Shown: positions 32,988 to 46,400 of the stretch, piece after piece
Numbering within the stretch: the first letter of the stretch is position 1
Layout: every line of letters starts with the position of its first letter
Source: Prunus persica
Lineage: Eukaryota; Streptophyta; Magnoliopsida; Rosales; Rosaceae
Assembly (NCBI RefSeq): GCF_000346465.2
Contig: NC_034009.1
Location: 40,248,370 to 40,312,369, forward strand
Length of the DNA stretch: 64,000 nt
Reading direction: 5' to 3'
Translations under genes and position numbers: made by a program
Notes under the pieces: generated by a model
Seen by the model: the letters and a program-made list of their open reading frames with translations, nothing else
The model's database searches: none
What the model was told of the DNA's origin: nothing

Positions 32988-35355
32988 GACCCAATCATGA
33001 CAACCAAGCATGAAGTGGTCTGCTCCACGAGTCCTATTCCAAAAGGGGTGTCTCGAAGAGATTACTCTCACGTAATCGGCCACAAAGTCCCTCAAAGGGG
33101 TGAGGTTGTAGGTGAAGGGCTTGTAGAGGTACTTTACCATCCAAGTCACACTGAAGGGCATGAAGTAAACATGAGCCCTTTTGGGGCTCTTGGTCTTGAA
33201 CCTCCTGCCCACTGCCCCATTCTCCATTTCGTGTATGAACCTCCCTTCAATGGAGTATATGTCCTTGCATGGCCCATCGTGTGCCATTGGTGGGTCCCCC
33301 TCTGTGTACACATACACCTTGAATTTCTTCTCCATTTCAAGGTAGCTCCTGCAAATCAATTGCAATGGACGCATACATTATGGAAAAGAAAAATGGAGAA
33401 GGGTATATATGTCAATTCACGTTGTACTATGAATACAAAGGTAGCTCCTAATTAAGACTCTGAGTAACATCGGAGTTAATTAAATCCCATTCCTAATCAT
33501 CAATCATGGCATAATCATAAATGAATGTATCGATTACATTATGATTATGGCTCGAAAATAAAGATAACTATTACCGATTAATTAGCACAATCAAGTGCTA
33601 ACACATTTGATTATACTGCATATCTAATTATGCACAGTAAAATCTTATTGAATGACTAAGTCTAATTTTTTTTTTTGGTCGAAAATTGCTTTAGATAGAA
33701 ACCCAAAGGACACGGGCAGGCAAAAGCCAAGAAACAACAAAAGTACACGGGAAAGACCTTGACCGCACTATAGCTCAAGCGCAAGCCACCAATCAGAGAT
33801 GAGGGCATGAGAGACTGTCAGAATTCAAAACACCAATCAGAGATGGTGGTGGCCGATTGGCCCAACTGTTAAGTTCCACCACTCTTCTTCCAATCGAAGC
33901 CGCCACATGGGACACTAAGTCTAATTAGCTTAGCACAATATAGTGAACCCATTTGATTGGATCGATGGGTGGCTCTATGTTATAATCAACATACTCCATT
34001 TTACTATTTAATTTGAGTAAATAGACTTCAAAATGTCAACTTCTAATAGTAGTTGTTTAGGTGGCTGGAAAATTTGCCAGAAAAACTTGTATGGAACAAG
34101 AATAACATTATTTTGTTATTTTTGACCAATCACAAACTATCAAGTGAAAAATTTATCACACATGATATATTGTGATTAACTGAAAATAGTGCAATAGTGT
34201 TATGCCCGTTTTATATAAGTGTTTCTTATAGAAGGGACCATAAACCCACATATTAGCATATCGACTCCTGCCGACTTTGTGAGGCTTACAACTTATGGAG
34301 CCGGTTCGTGTGACCAGGTTAAGTTGGTGTCTCTAATATTAGTGATTTAATTATGTCTAAAACAAAAATAATTAAAAAATAATTAGCATGTATAATAAAT
34401 ATTAAAGGAAGGCCGCACCCAGAAGTATATACTCTTCTTGCCGGGTTCATCACTGCGCTTTTTCAGCAGCAATCATGTATCCGAGAGTGAGTGTGGGTTA
34501 CGGCAGAGCAGAAATGAGTGCACACTCAAAACGGTGCCTTTCAAGCAAAGCATGCAAGTCAACAGCATTTATTAATCTGACGCTTAATTTTCCAATTTTG
34601 TCCAGTTCTTAAATTTAATTACTCCGACCGGAAAAAGAAAACGGGAACGAAACCAATTAAAGAGGTGGCTTAGGTAGGCTTACTGATAAAATGCGCCGGG
34701 GTTACGATACACAACTGATCCACCGGGAAACGAAACGTCGTCATCGAATGTTGACGAACGGTTTGGGCTCCAGACCGCCCGGCGAATCGAAGCTCGCGCT
34801 CGCGCGAGGCCCTGTTCCAGCTCTTGCTCTCTGCTCGCTTTCGGCTTGGGGATTTTCCTCTGCATCAATCGATCATTAATTTCAGCAACAACGAAAAAGG
34901 TTAAAAGTAAATAAAATTACAGTAGAATAGAAATATACTGAAATTTTTTATAAACAAAAAACTAAAAGAAGACAGAGCTAGCTAAAATGAATAGAAACTT
35001 CAAATGGAATGGCGGTTCGAATTCTTGGATGGAAAATTGATGTGAAAGTGACGATCGAGCTTACAAGTACAGTTTGATTCACGAGCTCGTTGATGTGAAG
35101 GTGACGATGAAGATGACTCGAGCGATTGGCATTGGAGTTGATGAGGTGATGATCGGAGGCGGCAATGACCTTGCTTCGGAGCTCAACCAATGGAATCGAA
35201 ACTGGACCGTACTGATATAGTTCCGCACCGGAGATTCTCACCGAACGATCGAAATGATGGCCGCAGATCATTGAAACGGCGATTATCGACGCAATGCAGA
35301 GTGAGAGCAGCACAGATACCAAGGAGTATTGTACATGGAAGCTCCGGCTCTCCAT
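31581..35355 (-). CDS. GT47 exostosin-family glycosyltransferase, copy 1
   Basis: Four exons on the minus strand: 35065-35355, 34684-34859, 32991-33348 and 31581-32246, GT-AG, giving 496 residues. Type II membrane topology: a short cytosolic tail and one anchor (about 9-32, [20 protein letters not shown]). A stem contains [16 protein letters not shown] and [20 protein letters not shown]. The exostosin domain has [16 protein letters not shown]-like [27 protein letters not shown] and [20 protein letters not shown]. The last is the conserved nucleotide-sugar binding region. Family knowledge: such enzymes sit in the Golgi and usually make wall polysaccharides; the At5g03795/At5g25310-like group has no firm acceptor assignment. 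Exon junctions fall at the same residues as in the next gene downstream, showing tandem duplication. Intron 2 (33349-34683) holds a retroposed insertion and intron 3 a SINE. A GA/CT run abuts the exon-3 donor. Confidence 0.92.
32573..32695 (-). mobile_element. tRNA-derived SINE in GT47-1 intron 3
   Basis: The minus strand reads ccaattggttgaggtagtg, then cattcaagtttgaatttct (a degenerate B-box region), then tagtttagactatcaa and a poly-A-like end (aaaactaaaaaaag). This matches the element at 59.6 kb part by part. The borders are approximate. Confidence 0.6.
32947..32985. repeat. (GA)n microsatellite at a GT47-1 intron start
   Basis: About 39 bp of pure GA (CT on the gene's strand), beginning within six bases of the exon-3 splice donor at 32990. 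Confidence 0.9.
33668..33913 (-). mobile_element. Retroposed insertion with poly-A tail and 13-bp target duplication
   Basis: A segment of about 246 bp is flanked by perfect 13-bp direct repeats ACTAAGTCTAATT at 33655-33667 and 33914-33926. On the minus strand it ends in an A run (T run at about 33668-33676), the signature of L1-type reverse transcription. The body has no ORF of note and carries an internal near-repeat (caccaatcagagatg twice, at about 33788 and 33831). It may be a 5'-truncated LINE end or a retroposed RNA copy. It lies in GT47-1 intron 2, in the same orientation as the gene. Confidence 0.8.
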
Positions 35356-36597
35356 CTCAAAACACTGTTTTAGTGTAAAATTTTTCTATCTAGAGAAATG
35401 AAATAGACTGTTTGGTTGCTGCGATTCTGTTTTCCTGGGAAGATTACGCTCTCTCTGTTTCTCTGTTTTATGGCTCTGAGACTAAGAAAATTCGAAGGCG
35501 CGAGTGAGGAGTTAAAAGTGTTTGACGGTGTGAGGAGATAGTGGAATGACCGATTTGACCCTCTATGGTTATAAGTTATAACTTAGTAGTATGGGGCGTG
35601 AGCTAGTGAGAAAGCCGATCATGTGCTAAAGCCTATACACGTGACTACAAGTCTACAAAGTCATGGTTGTTTCAAGCGCTTCATAATCGTAACTAATTTT
35701 CCCTCCAAATTCCCAATTTTGTACACTTTTTCATTTCTCTTTAATTTATTACATTTCCCAAATGAAAAAATAAAAATGAAAATCCCAATTACCAAACTGA
35801 TAATTGATGAAGTGGGATCTACTGAATCAACGGTTCACACATACCAAAAGGGGATTCGAATTTAAGGCTACTTTTATTACTTAGAAGAAAAATACTGTTA
35901 AATAAAGAGCTAGTTGACGACATATTTGATATCAAAACTTAAAGATCATTAATACATTGTGCTTAAATCCAAAAATACCTCATTCAAAATTGTCGTTTAC
36001 TTATCTTCTTAATTTAAACTCTAAAAATTAAACACTAAAACGACATCATTTTGATTATAATTATAGTATATTAGCATGTAAGGTTACTAAGAAAAAAGAA
36101 GCCTATTTCATTACCACATATATCTTTTACAACATAGCTTGTTTTTAAAATAATACAAATTTTATTTACTTAGTGCCTGTTTGATAACCATTTCAATTTT
36201 AGTTTTTAATTTTATTTTTCATTTTTCATTTTTTGTGCTAGAGTATGGAGGAAAAAGAGGAAGAATGGAAGTGAGAATTATGAGAGTGGAGATGAGAGAA
36301 GAGGATGGGAGGGAAGAGTAACAAAAGTGAAAACAAAAATTAAAAACAGAAATATATTTCAAATTGTTTTCACTTTTGTTACTCCTCCCTCTCATTCTCT
36401 CTCTCAATCTCATCCTCACTCTCATTTTTCTTATACTCTAGCATAAAAAATAAAAACTAAAAACTAAAATTGAAATGGTTATCAAACATACCCTTAATTA
36501 ACACAAATTCTGCCTACAATATTCTATACATTAATCTTCAAGATCAAATAGGGAAAAACAGAAAGCACAATTGTACACAAAAACCCCCATCTTGGCA
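35356..36597. other. Gap between tandem GT47 genes (GT47-1 promoter)
   Basis: It holds the promoter of GT47 copy 1 and the 3' UTR of copy 2. The centre is AT-rich and contains a Tourist-like MITE (36173-36493, listed separately). No gene was found. Confidence 0.5.
36173..36493. mobile_element. Tourist-like (PIF/Harbinger) MITE, near-perfect fold-back
   Basis: 321 bp flanked by the 3-bp duplication TTA (36170-36172 and 36494-36496), as expected for PIF/Harbinger. The ends are long inverted repeats: GTGCCTGTTTGATAACCATT on the left, and GGGTATGTTTGATAACCATT on the right read backwards. Pairing continues through gctagagtat into the GA/CT-rich arms, so almost the whole element can fold on itself. 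It is non-coding. Confidence 0.85.
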
Positions 36598-39396
36598 TCA
36601 CCTCAGCAACCTCACATTAAGCCTCCTGAGCCAAACTGAGTGCATCACCATATGCAACAAATCAAAAGGCTTGGCAGGCCTATTGAGCACAAAATGGCGC
36701 TGCACTTGCACGACCCTCTTTTGCTTTCTCAAATACTCATGCACAGAAACTGTTTGCAGGATTGCCTTCAGCTCCCGTATCCTAGCCACCGGCACGTGAA
36801 CCGAAAACTTAGACCAGTCAAGCACATCACTAAATGGCAGCACATAAGAGTCAGAAATAATCACTGGGACACAGCCTGCGTATATGGCCTCAACCACTCT
36901 AGGGCTCGCAACTTCCCACCCACTAGGGCACAGGCAAAACTTGCTTTGCGCCATTAGCTGTGTGTAGTTTAGGGTTTTGGGAAGGTAATCATAGACTTGG
37001 ATTTCCTTGTCTTTGTTTTTCCAATGCCTGAATAGCAGCTTTCTTACATTCCCGTGATCGCCACCTGCGAAAAAAGCAAATATTGAACGGTTTCTAGGGG
37101 GGTGGGTGAGGAGGGGAGGGCCTAAGTCTCCGAAAGGGATATTGATTTCGGGCAGGGAGACGTCTCGGACTGGCCAGAAACCTTCTGAAGAGTTGGCATT
37201 GCAGAGTACTCTAATGAAGTTCTTGAAAAGCTCAGGGTGGCCAGCTGAAATATCCGGTGCCTGAAAATGTTATCAAATAATCAAGGAGAATTATTAGTTG
37301 AATAAACATGTGACAATTATGTTCGAGTAATTTTACATGTACTATATTTACTCATCGAGACACTTTAGATGTATATGATAGTTATCATCAGTAAATACGG
37401 TACAAATATGTTTACTGATTATCGGGTTGTTACTAATTTTCAAAAAGTGACATACCCAATCATGACAAGAAACCAAAAAATGGTCAGCCCCGTTGCTTCT
37501 CTTCCAATAAGGGTATCTCTTCGATACGATGCCAATGAAGTCCTCAATAACGTTCTGAAGCCGGACGCGAGAGTAGGTGGTGTAAGGCCTGTAGACATAT
37601 CTCACAATGTTGACGACACTGACGGGAAGAAAGAATGCGAGGGCCTCATCGGGGTCTTTTGCAGAAAATGGGCTCTCTCCGCTCAACTCGTCCATGAATT
37701 GTCCTTCAATGGAGTATATGTCGTTCATTGGCCCCTCTTGGAAGAGTGGTGGCTCTCCTTCTTTGTATGTCCAAATTCGAAATCTCTTCTCCATCTCTAT
37801 GTGGCTCCTGTTCATAATAATGATTTACTATACGTTTGAGTAAATAAACATTATGTGCTTGATATGTGGTCCTTTTAGTTCATTCATTATTCCTTCTACG
37901 AATTTCAGAATGGGATTGTCAACTTTTTCTTAGAAAAGGCATGACCTACATAAGACACTATAGGGCAAAAATTAATGGTGCCGATTGCCATTTTGGTGCC
38001 TGTCCTTGAATCCATACAGTCTACAGTTACCAAAGCCTACTAGTTTTGCATGTTGATGGGCGCATGCACAGTCACATGCATGTAAATATTACAAATGCAC
38101 CCATTTTTTGCTATGTATATATGTTTTCTCCATCAGGAAACTTACTTAGTTAAGGGTACTATATTCTTAAATGCCTGCGGATGGGAGACCATAAATCAGA
38201 ATCCTAGAGTGCACAATTCTCAGAACTAGATGAAGAATATGAGGGTTTGTGTAGGCACAGAAGAAGCAAAGCTCATTCACTCAATGCCTATGGTGCACCA
38301 CTACATCACCCATGCTATGTTTCTATAAAACCCAAACAATTAAACGAGGCACCTTGGGATGCCCAAAACGTGACACTGACTTTTTGCCGTTGTTCATAGA
38401 TCGTATATACATTGTTAGCTCATTTTCTGACAGCTTAAGCTTTTGGGACAAGTTGTTTGATATGTAATTAGTATCATGCCTAGATCATCACATGTAAAGA
38501 AAATGCCCTAAAATATGTGTATTTTAAATGAGAAATCGGTTACAAAAAGGGATCATTATTTCATTTTCAGGGAAAGTTGGAAATTAATTCCATTAAAGTC
38601 ATTTCATTTTCAACCAACCAAAAAAAATCCACAAAGGGGATTCTCCTTAATGGGATTAAATGATTTCGACGTAATGTATTAGCTAAATGGAACATTTTCA
38701 GGAAAAGAAAAATAAACATTATCATATAGTAACTGCTTGGTAAGCGAGTTGGCACAGATTGACTCAGAATTACTCGGATGAATTTGACCCAAAAATGGTC
38801 AAAAAACACAAAGACCAAGTCTAACCAAAGAGAAGTATAGGATAAGAAAATCTTAACTGATGAAAGGAATAAGGGTTGATGTAAACCGATCCTCTGGGAA
38901 CAAAGGCCTCCTTTTTGTACGATGTGTAGCTTCTTGATCGAGCAGCTTCTCGTATTGCAGCTCTTGCTCTAGCCAACCCATCTTCCATTTTCTCAAATTG
39001 GTTAACGTTCTTCCTCACTTGCATCTGCATATACAAAACAAAATTAAAACCCATCAAAAATAATTTTTTTTGCCATGAGACACAACAAAGCACCATAAGC
39101 CCATATCCTAGAAATGATCTGACTCTCTCTCTCTCTCTCTCTCTTCTCTTGCTTGTTTCTCTTTCAAAATGAGCCAAACACTAAGAATGCGATCAATGTA
39201 TATAAGTTGTGTAACTTACAGGAGGCATATTATGAGTGGCACTATTTCTGGTGGCATTGTAGAGATCGTTGTTGCAGTCGTTGGACTTGTATGGAAATGG
39301 AAAAAAGTGGAAATGGGGGTTTACGAAAGAGAAGACGAGGATGAGAAAAAGAGAAGGGTATATCAAACAAGTTTGGGTGCAACCAGAGCCAGCCAT
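36598..39396 (-). CDS. GT47 exostosin-family glycosyltransferase, copy 2
   Basis: Four exons: 39220-39396, 38858-39024, 37456-37807 and 36598-37260, GT-AG, giving 452 residues. The ATG at 39394-39396 ([10 protein letters not shown]) is chosen; the frame upstream offers only a TTG. There is an N-terminal anchor (about 11-30, [15 protein letters not shown]), a stem ([37 protein letters not shown]) and an exostosin domain with [23 protein letters not shown] and [20 protein letters not shown]. Intron positions and phases match copy 1 at every junction, so the pair arose by tandem duplication. The sequences have diverged strongly, especially in the stem and between the conserved blocks, which suggests an old event and possibly different substrates. 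Family knowledge as for copy 1: Golgi, wall polysaccharide or glycan synthesis, acceptor unknown. Confidence 0.92.
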
Positions 39397-39402
39397 GGCC
39401 AA

Positions 39403-40479
39403 ACAATCTGGCTAGCTGCACACACTGCCCTCCTTTTAATTATTGTTCTATTTAGAGGGAAAAAGGAAAAGGAAAAGAAAGAAAAGAAGGAGAAGTTGAA
39501 GTTGAGTGTTTTGCTATGAGTATGAGTCTTTCAGCAATGACTAAATATTAGGTTGATTTTTTTGTGGGATAATTAATATGATTTTTTTTCCTTTTTGGGA
39601 TAAATATTGATGGAGTTGTTAGGCGCTTAGTTTGATTTCAAAAGGATTTTGTATCTGAGTAGGCCTTTACATTTCCGGTGAGTCATCATTATACATTGTA
39701 CCGTGTAGGATGAAAAAGAAAAAAAAGAAAAAAAAGAAAAAGGTTGTATTTGTTGAGATTTTCTTAGGGAAAAAAAAAAAACCTTGATTGAGATCTAGAA
39801 CAATTATTATCAATTTTTGAGAATGTGAAACATTAACGGAGTGAGAAAGTAATCCTAGATATGTGAAACATTAATGGAGTGAGAAAGTATGCCCAATTAT
39901 GCTATTGAAGCAACCAAACAGCCTGGCCATATCCTCAATGAAATTGACTAGATCAAAAGGGATTTCCTTTGAGGGTGCAAACAAAAGGATCTGCAGCCCC
40001 ATAGTCTAGGGTGGCCTTGGCATTAAAGTGATAATTAAGGTAGTAAAAAGATTAGCCTATACATAGATCCTGTTTTAGAAGAATCAAAGGTAAGTTTAAG
40101 AGCAAAGCTATGGCTAACCGCATCGACCCGAGTTATCGTCACATTTAACAGAAAAGATCTTAATGATTGCAAAACACATAGTTAAATGTAAGAGAGACAT
40201 CTACATAATCAGTTCTCCACTTATATAACCATAGAGAACAGCAAGACTTCCTTTGCTGTTGAACAAAACTAGAAAATTAAAACAAGTGGTTTGATCCCTA
40301 GCAGAGAAGGGTCAAGCTAAAAAGCAGAGCATCCAAATTGCTCATGTTGCAAAAATGCCAAAAATACAAGTACTGTAAAAGAAGAAATTTTTGAGGGACG
40401 TCGTGTGATTTGCAGTTCAAGAAAGCCGGTTAAAGAGAATGTGGAATCTAGCACTGAAAGTGCATGAGCTGGGGTTGTT
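39403..40479. other. GT47-2 promoter and SPS 3' region
   Basis: No gene visible. A 38-bp tandem duplication (tgtgaaacattaa.ggagtgagaaagta at 39824 and 39862) and poly-A/GAAA runs near 39715-39780 are the only structures noted. Confidence 0.5.
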
Positions 40480-43400
40480 CTACCGCTTGAGAATCCCTAG
40501 TTTCGACAGTGATGCTCTGATGTTTTCTTGGGAGCATCCTTCACTTTGAGTCATATTGGGACTGTCATTTGGGAATACATCTTCTAAAGAATAGTTTCTG
40601 TTGGCATGAAGCTTACGAGCACCACAACTAACTCCCTTCAGTATGACAGTTCTGTGTAACCCACCAAGCAAGCCTTCATAATCCGTGTCCCCAGATTCTC
40701 CCACAAAGACAACAGCGGTTGACAAGTTCAAGCCCCAACGGACATACAGATACCTGGAGACCAAATATTAGCGATACAAAAGAGACGTAGACACTACAAT
40801 TGCTATCTAACCCTTAGAGAGACGAGGCAGTGTAAGATACAGAGGAGAGAAATAGGATATCATGGATTCGAAGGGATGCATGTAAGTAATGAGCTTTCAT
40901 TCTGTTTTCCTACATCATTGAGCAAAGATCTCTGTTTTTTTTTAATAAAAAAATTTTCAAGTCTAGAGTGAGTCTCCTTTTGTAGTTAATATTTAGACTT
41001 ATCTCAGTATATGGGGCAATTAATTAGCAGGACAAAATAAAATTTGAAAGTTGTGAACAAATTAATAGCCTGTAGAGCCAGTGGTTTGAATCAATTTCTA
41101 ATATATAAAAGTAACAAACAGCAGAGATAAATTGCTGGCTAAAAACCGGGGAAACAAAATGGCATCTGCATTCGTACCTGAGAGCTTGTGATCTAGAAGC
41201 CAAAACAGGGATAACATTCAGCCTGATACCATTTTGAGAATATATAACGTGGCAACGGAGACCCTGAATTCTCATGAGTTTCCGGAGTTCCTTAACAGGG
41301 GGAATCTGTCATGACATAATAGACATCTCAAGTAATTTAAAAGCAAGAAACAAAGAAGCAGTTCTAATGAAGCAATGAACCTGAAAGTAATAAGGTAGTA
41401 AAATGTAATTTGCAACACTAAATATAAAGCTAGTTTAATAAGGTACCCTTGACACAAAGACACACACAAAGCACATGGAGGGTTGATGAGGAAATATCAC
41501 TTTTTTTTTCAAAGGAGATTTTCATGAATGAAAGGGAAAGAGATATTACCAATGCCAGATCTTTCACTTTGTACGCATAGCAATGGTTAGTTGATACTGA
41601 TCTGTCTTCTGTAACAGTTTGCGCTCCTTTTTTTTCATTGAAAGAAGAAACCCAACGAACCAGTGTCTTTCTCAAACATTCTCCACCCCAACGATATTCA
41701 ATGTGTGAACGGTAATCTAAATCCACCACAAAGGGAAGCCCAGAAGGACTATCGTCGGAGCTTGAAGATGGATAGTAGAGCTCACCGCCACTGTTACAGA
41801 TAAAAGCATCGAACTGAGACGGACTCAAACCCCCCGAGATCAAAAGAGAATGTATCTCAGATATGGCCAAGGCTGTTGACAGTATAAATCCTATAGATCC
41901 TGGATCCTTGTCCTTCCCTGCTGCCTCAACAACCTTCTCAATGATCTCAGTAAACTCTGATGTTGTATCACAATCCACAGCAATAACACATACATACTTC
42001 TTTTTCCTGAATCCCGGAAATTTACCAGCCCCAGAATTGTTGTCTTCTTTCTCTGCCTGGCCAGCCTTTGGACTTCCCCGTAAGACACCTTTTGACAATG
42101 TCAAAACAGTATTCTGCTCCTTAATCTTCCCTCCGGCGGCACGATCATCAGACTCTAAAGCATTATCAAGAGCACCAGTCCCTTCAGTTTTGTCACCATC
42201 CAATGAGAGCTTCAAGTTCAAAGATATATCTTGTATATCCCTCAAAGAGTCACTAGGTGAATCTGAATCTGAATTGTCAAATTCAGCATCACTTCTTTGC
42301 CATTGTGGCTGCCTTGGTTTGCAACTGGTAATGCGAGATAAGTATGTTTTGCAATGCTCTGGCCATGAGAAAAGGTGAATGTTTTTCAGTCCATTCTGCC
42401 TGCATCTTGCCCAAAGTTGCTTATCCGAAACAAGCTTCAGAAGGGCATCCGCAATGGACTGCTGATCGTGGGGGTCAACTAGTAGACCATTGTCAAGAAC
42501 CTGTCACAATTCAGTTGTTCGCACTCAGTAGTCAGTATTGATAATAGTATTGAACATTTAACTCACGACAGCTCCACTAAGCAAATGAGAGAATCTTTCA
42601 ATTGAATAGGAATGTGCTCCAGGACAGACATACCCGATGAATATCAACAGGACCCCCATTTTGTGTGGCAACAATAGGTAGACCATAAGCTGCTGCCTAT
42701 TTAACAAAGGATCTTGTGTTGGATTTTATAAAAATTAACATTTAACATGTATTCCTCTGATAAGGTAGAGACATGTACCTCAATTAAAGTAAGTCCAAAT
42801 GGCTCAATGAAAGCTGGATTGATGAAAACACCCTGCAAAAGAGAGCCCACATCATATGTACTAACTTGAGCCATATAACTTTTCTTGGTCCAAGAGCTGG
42901 ATATCACGTCAAAATGGATTTCCAAGTGAAAATGAATAGGCCTAAAAGACATTATTCTGTGTCAAAACTAAAAGTATTGAAACTGGAAAGTTCCTATACT
43001 GTACCATTTACGCCACAGAACAAAGATTCATTATAATTTATAACCAAGGTATTCATTATGAATTCCCCTTCCTCTGAGGCATTATACAGGTGCCAAGTTA
43101 AAAAGAGATTTTGATCTTTAGTTCTTCATTAAACACCATCTTTACTCGTCTTAAATTGTAATATGAGAGGTAGCCATTTTTCCTGTTATTTTGAGCAAAT
43201 ACAAAAACCGCTTGCATAGCCACTTTTCCTTTTGTTATATAGGAAATTAAAAAGCTCCACCAGTTGATCAGAGTCAGGATTGATTTCAACATTAAATAAC
43301 CTCAGATTTCTTGAGCAGAAGATTTAAGTCTAACTTCAACTCAAATAAGTGCTCGCCACAATCATGCCTAGCCAAATTTGGTTCTAACTTGAACTTAGTA

Positions 43401-46400
43401 CGACTCTGAGCCAGACTAAGCATATACCTAAAAGAAAACTGCACACAGCAGGCACTAGTTGAGTTATTTGGTACTGTTATATCCTTTGAGGAACTGCAAG
43501 TGGTTCCACTAGTTGTAATACTACTACTAAGAAATAAAAGTACCTTTGTTTTTGCTGCCAGACGATAAATGTCAGGAACATCAGACTGCTTGTGGTGTTT
43601 TGGATATGCCACGTGGCCATAGAGATCGTATCTGTCAATCAGCTTAAGAATGGAAAGAAGCACGGAGGCATTTGTGCTGGACATTTCATCAATATCATCA
43701 CGGTTTCCCATTATCAGTGTCTGTCATGACAGAAAATGAGAGAGTAACTGAATAAAACATTCTTAAAACACTCTTTTTACAAATTTGAATGAGTAAAGGA
43801 AGCCTCGCCGATTTTTCAGCAGTTATGAAATAGATGGTAGGAAGGTAGAGTTAAAAAATTTGAACATACAAGGTTAGCAAGTTCCCTCAGTGGGCGGCAC
43901 TCTCCAAATGCTTTGACTAAGGTCGTAATATTCTTTTTAGGGTCTGCCCTGGCAAGGGCAAGTATCATAGGCTTCCGTGGATTGGTAAAGAAACGCATGA
44001 TCTGCTAATACAAAATCATAAATATTAACAATATAATCAAAATAACTACTGCAAATATAAAAAAAACACATATCTCAATGCATAATATCATATGGACGAC
44101 ATTACACAAAAGAAGCAACAACATGAATGTATCAGGCTTAAAAATCGAAAGTATAATATGAGAAGAAAGAAAAACCATAACCTCTGACCAAATTGGCGGG
44201 TCAGGAGAAGTAGAACTATCATCATGTCTTTCCCCTTCACCATCTGCGTCACCATCATGTGGAATAATATGATGAAATTCCATTCCGGGAGGTATTACCT
44301 AAGCAACACAACAAGAATTGAAAGTTAGTAAGAATAACATTTCTATCACCGGATACAATGTCCTTTTAGTGCAGAAAAGGAGGCCAAAAGCTTAATAAAG
44401 GACTATGGAGAGATAATACTTACAACCATGCGAGGCATAAACCTGCCATGACAGCTTACACCCCTTTTGATTCTTGCTCTCAGTTTACGTTCTAGTATTG
44501 GATCAAAGCCATCATACAAGCGCCATTGCGATTCTATCTCTTGTCTAGTGCTGGTTATAACAATCTCAGAGGCATCAAGAGTCAGCTCCTCTGCTTCTAT
44601 CCGTCTCATTATTTTGTATGTAGTATTTATTTCTTCTCTTGATTGACGTCCTTGTTTCAAAAGTTGTTCAAGCTTATCTCGTCCAAGTGAGTGACCAGTA
44701 AATACCATTGGGACATTCAAAGCACCAGATAGAAGAGCAGCAGAGTCACCTGCATCTGCATAATGTCCATGAATGGCCACGGGCCAAACTGGTTGTCCAG
44801 CTCCAATTTGCTCTCCCAGAGCTTTGGACATCTGTATAATGTGGTTAAGTGCACCATCAACAAACTCTGGAATGTGGGGCCAAAGGTTTTCTTTTGGAAT
44901 ATATTTATCTTTTGGGCCAAATGGTATGCGGATTATATAAGCTCCACTACTCTCCCCATGCTCGTCCTTTGAATTCTCAGAGTTTATTGGATTCAGCATT
45001 TCAGTTGGTTCCCCATAACTCCAATCCACATCTGGAGCTGACACTTGTCTTGTTAGCAAATCGACCCGATAAACTCCAGGCATTGAACCTAAGGCCCTGG
45101 CAAGTTCTACTACATACTTGACCTGATAATGATGAAAATATTTATACTCCAATGCAAGTAACAAAGAAGTTTAAGATCCAGTTTATAAATGCATTCCATA
45201 ATCATCGATTAAATGCACAACCACATAGAGATTAATAGTGGAAATAACAGTTTCCATTTGCAAAAGTTACCTGGCCACCAGTATCAGAATCACGACCAAG
45301 CTCCATGTTTTCGCCACGGATCAAGCCATGAAGGCTGCAAGAAGACTGCTTGTTAAAAAGAATCAAATACTACCATGCATTCCATAGATATCATAAATCA
45401 CTTTATTCAGACATTATAACTAACTGGTCTTTCACCTGTATGAAAAAGAAAAAAAAACCAGATAGATTCCATATCTGAAAGTTAAATTACATAAAAAAAT
45501 TCAGTTCATGCCTTATTAACACGATGTAGAATTTCTTATCTTTTTGTTGACTAGCCCAATTCTCCATCGCATCAACAGAACTGATTCTTCTCATTTTTCC
45601 TCCTCTATTGCTATCACTATGAGCTGAAAGGTCGCCCACTGTGTCTCCTTTCTCTCCTTCAGATAAGTCTTCTGACATATCCTCAGTTGCCTCTCTCCTG
45701 CCTCGTTCACGTTCAAGACGCCATTTCGAAATGCGCTGAGCTTCTTCTCCCTCAAGCTGAACAAGTAGCAGAACAACACCAGCAACATTTTAAAGCCAAA
45801 AACTAAAACCACCCCCTCTCGGAAAATAAATAAATAAATAAATAAAATCACTTCCACCTAGTAATTGCCTAGAGAAATTGTTTTAACAAGCACAAATATT
45901 CCATAAAAAGAAATGGAATTAGTATTAAGACAAAATCCCAACTGTGAGTGAGAATGATTCAATGGAACTAGCAACCGATATTTGATATTCCAAACCAAAG
46001 TTTCTGAAAATTTGAAATTTCTCTGTCCTTTTTAATGAAAAATTTTCAGTTTTTTTTTTCCTTTGCTCAGTTAAATATCAGAAAATAAGGCAATGATAAG
46101 CAACTTAACATATCGATCATGAAAAACATTAGAAGACAAATTAAACAAAAACAGGAAATTATATATTATGTATATAAAAAGACCTGCTTCTTCTTGCGAG
46201 CCAAATTCCAAATCCGCCAGCACATGTTCTCCAACCTCGTGTTCCTCTCCTCCGGGCTCCTCGCCGTAGCGGCAGCCTGAAAACATTTTTTTTAAAAAAA
46301 AAAGAGAAAATCGATCCGATTCAAAACAGAAATAGCATGTGATAGAAATCGAACGTACTCGAACCCAGGAGCGGTGGAGATCGGTCTCGTCGTAGCGAGT

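Noticed and set aside
32997..33455. A 152-codon plus-strand frame
   Set aside because: Antisense shadow of GT47-1 exon 3; no independent motif.
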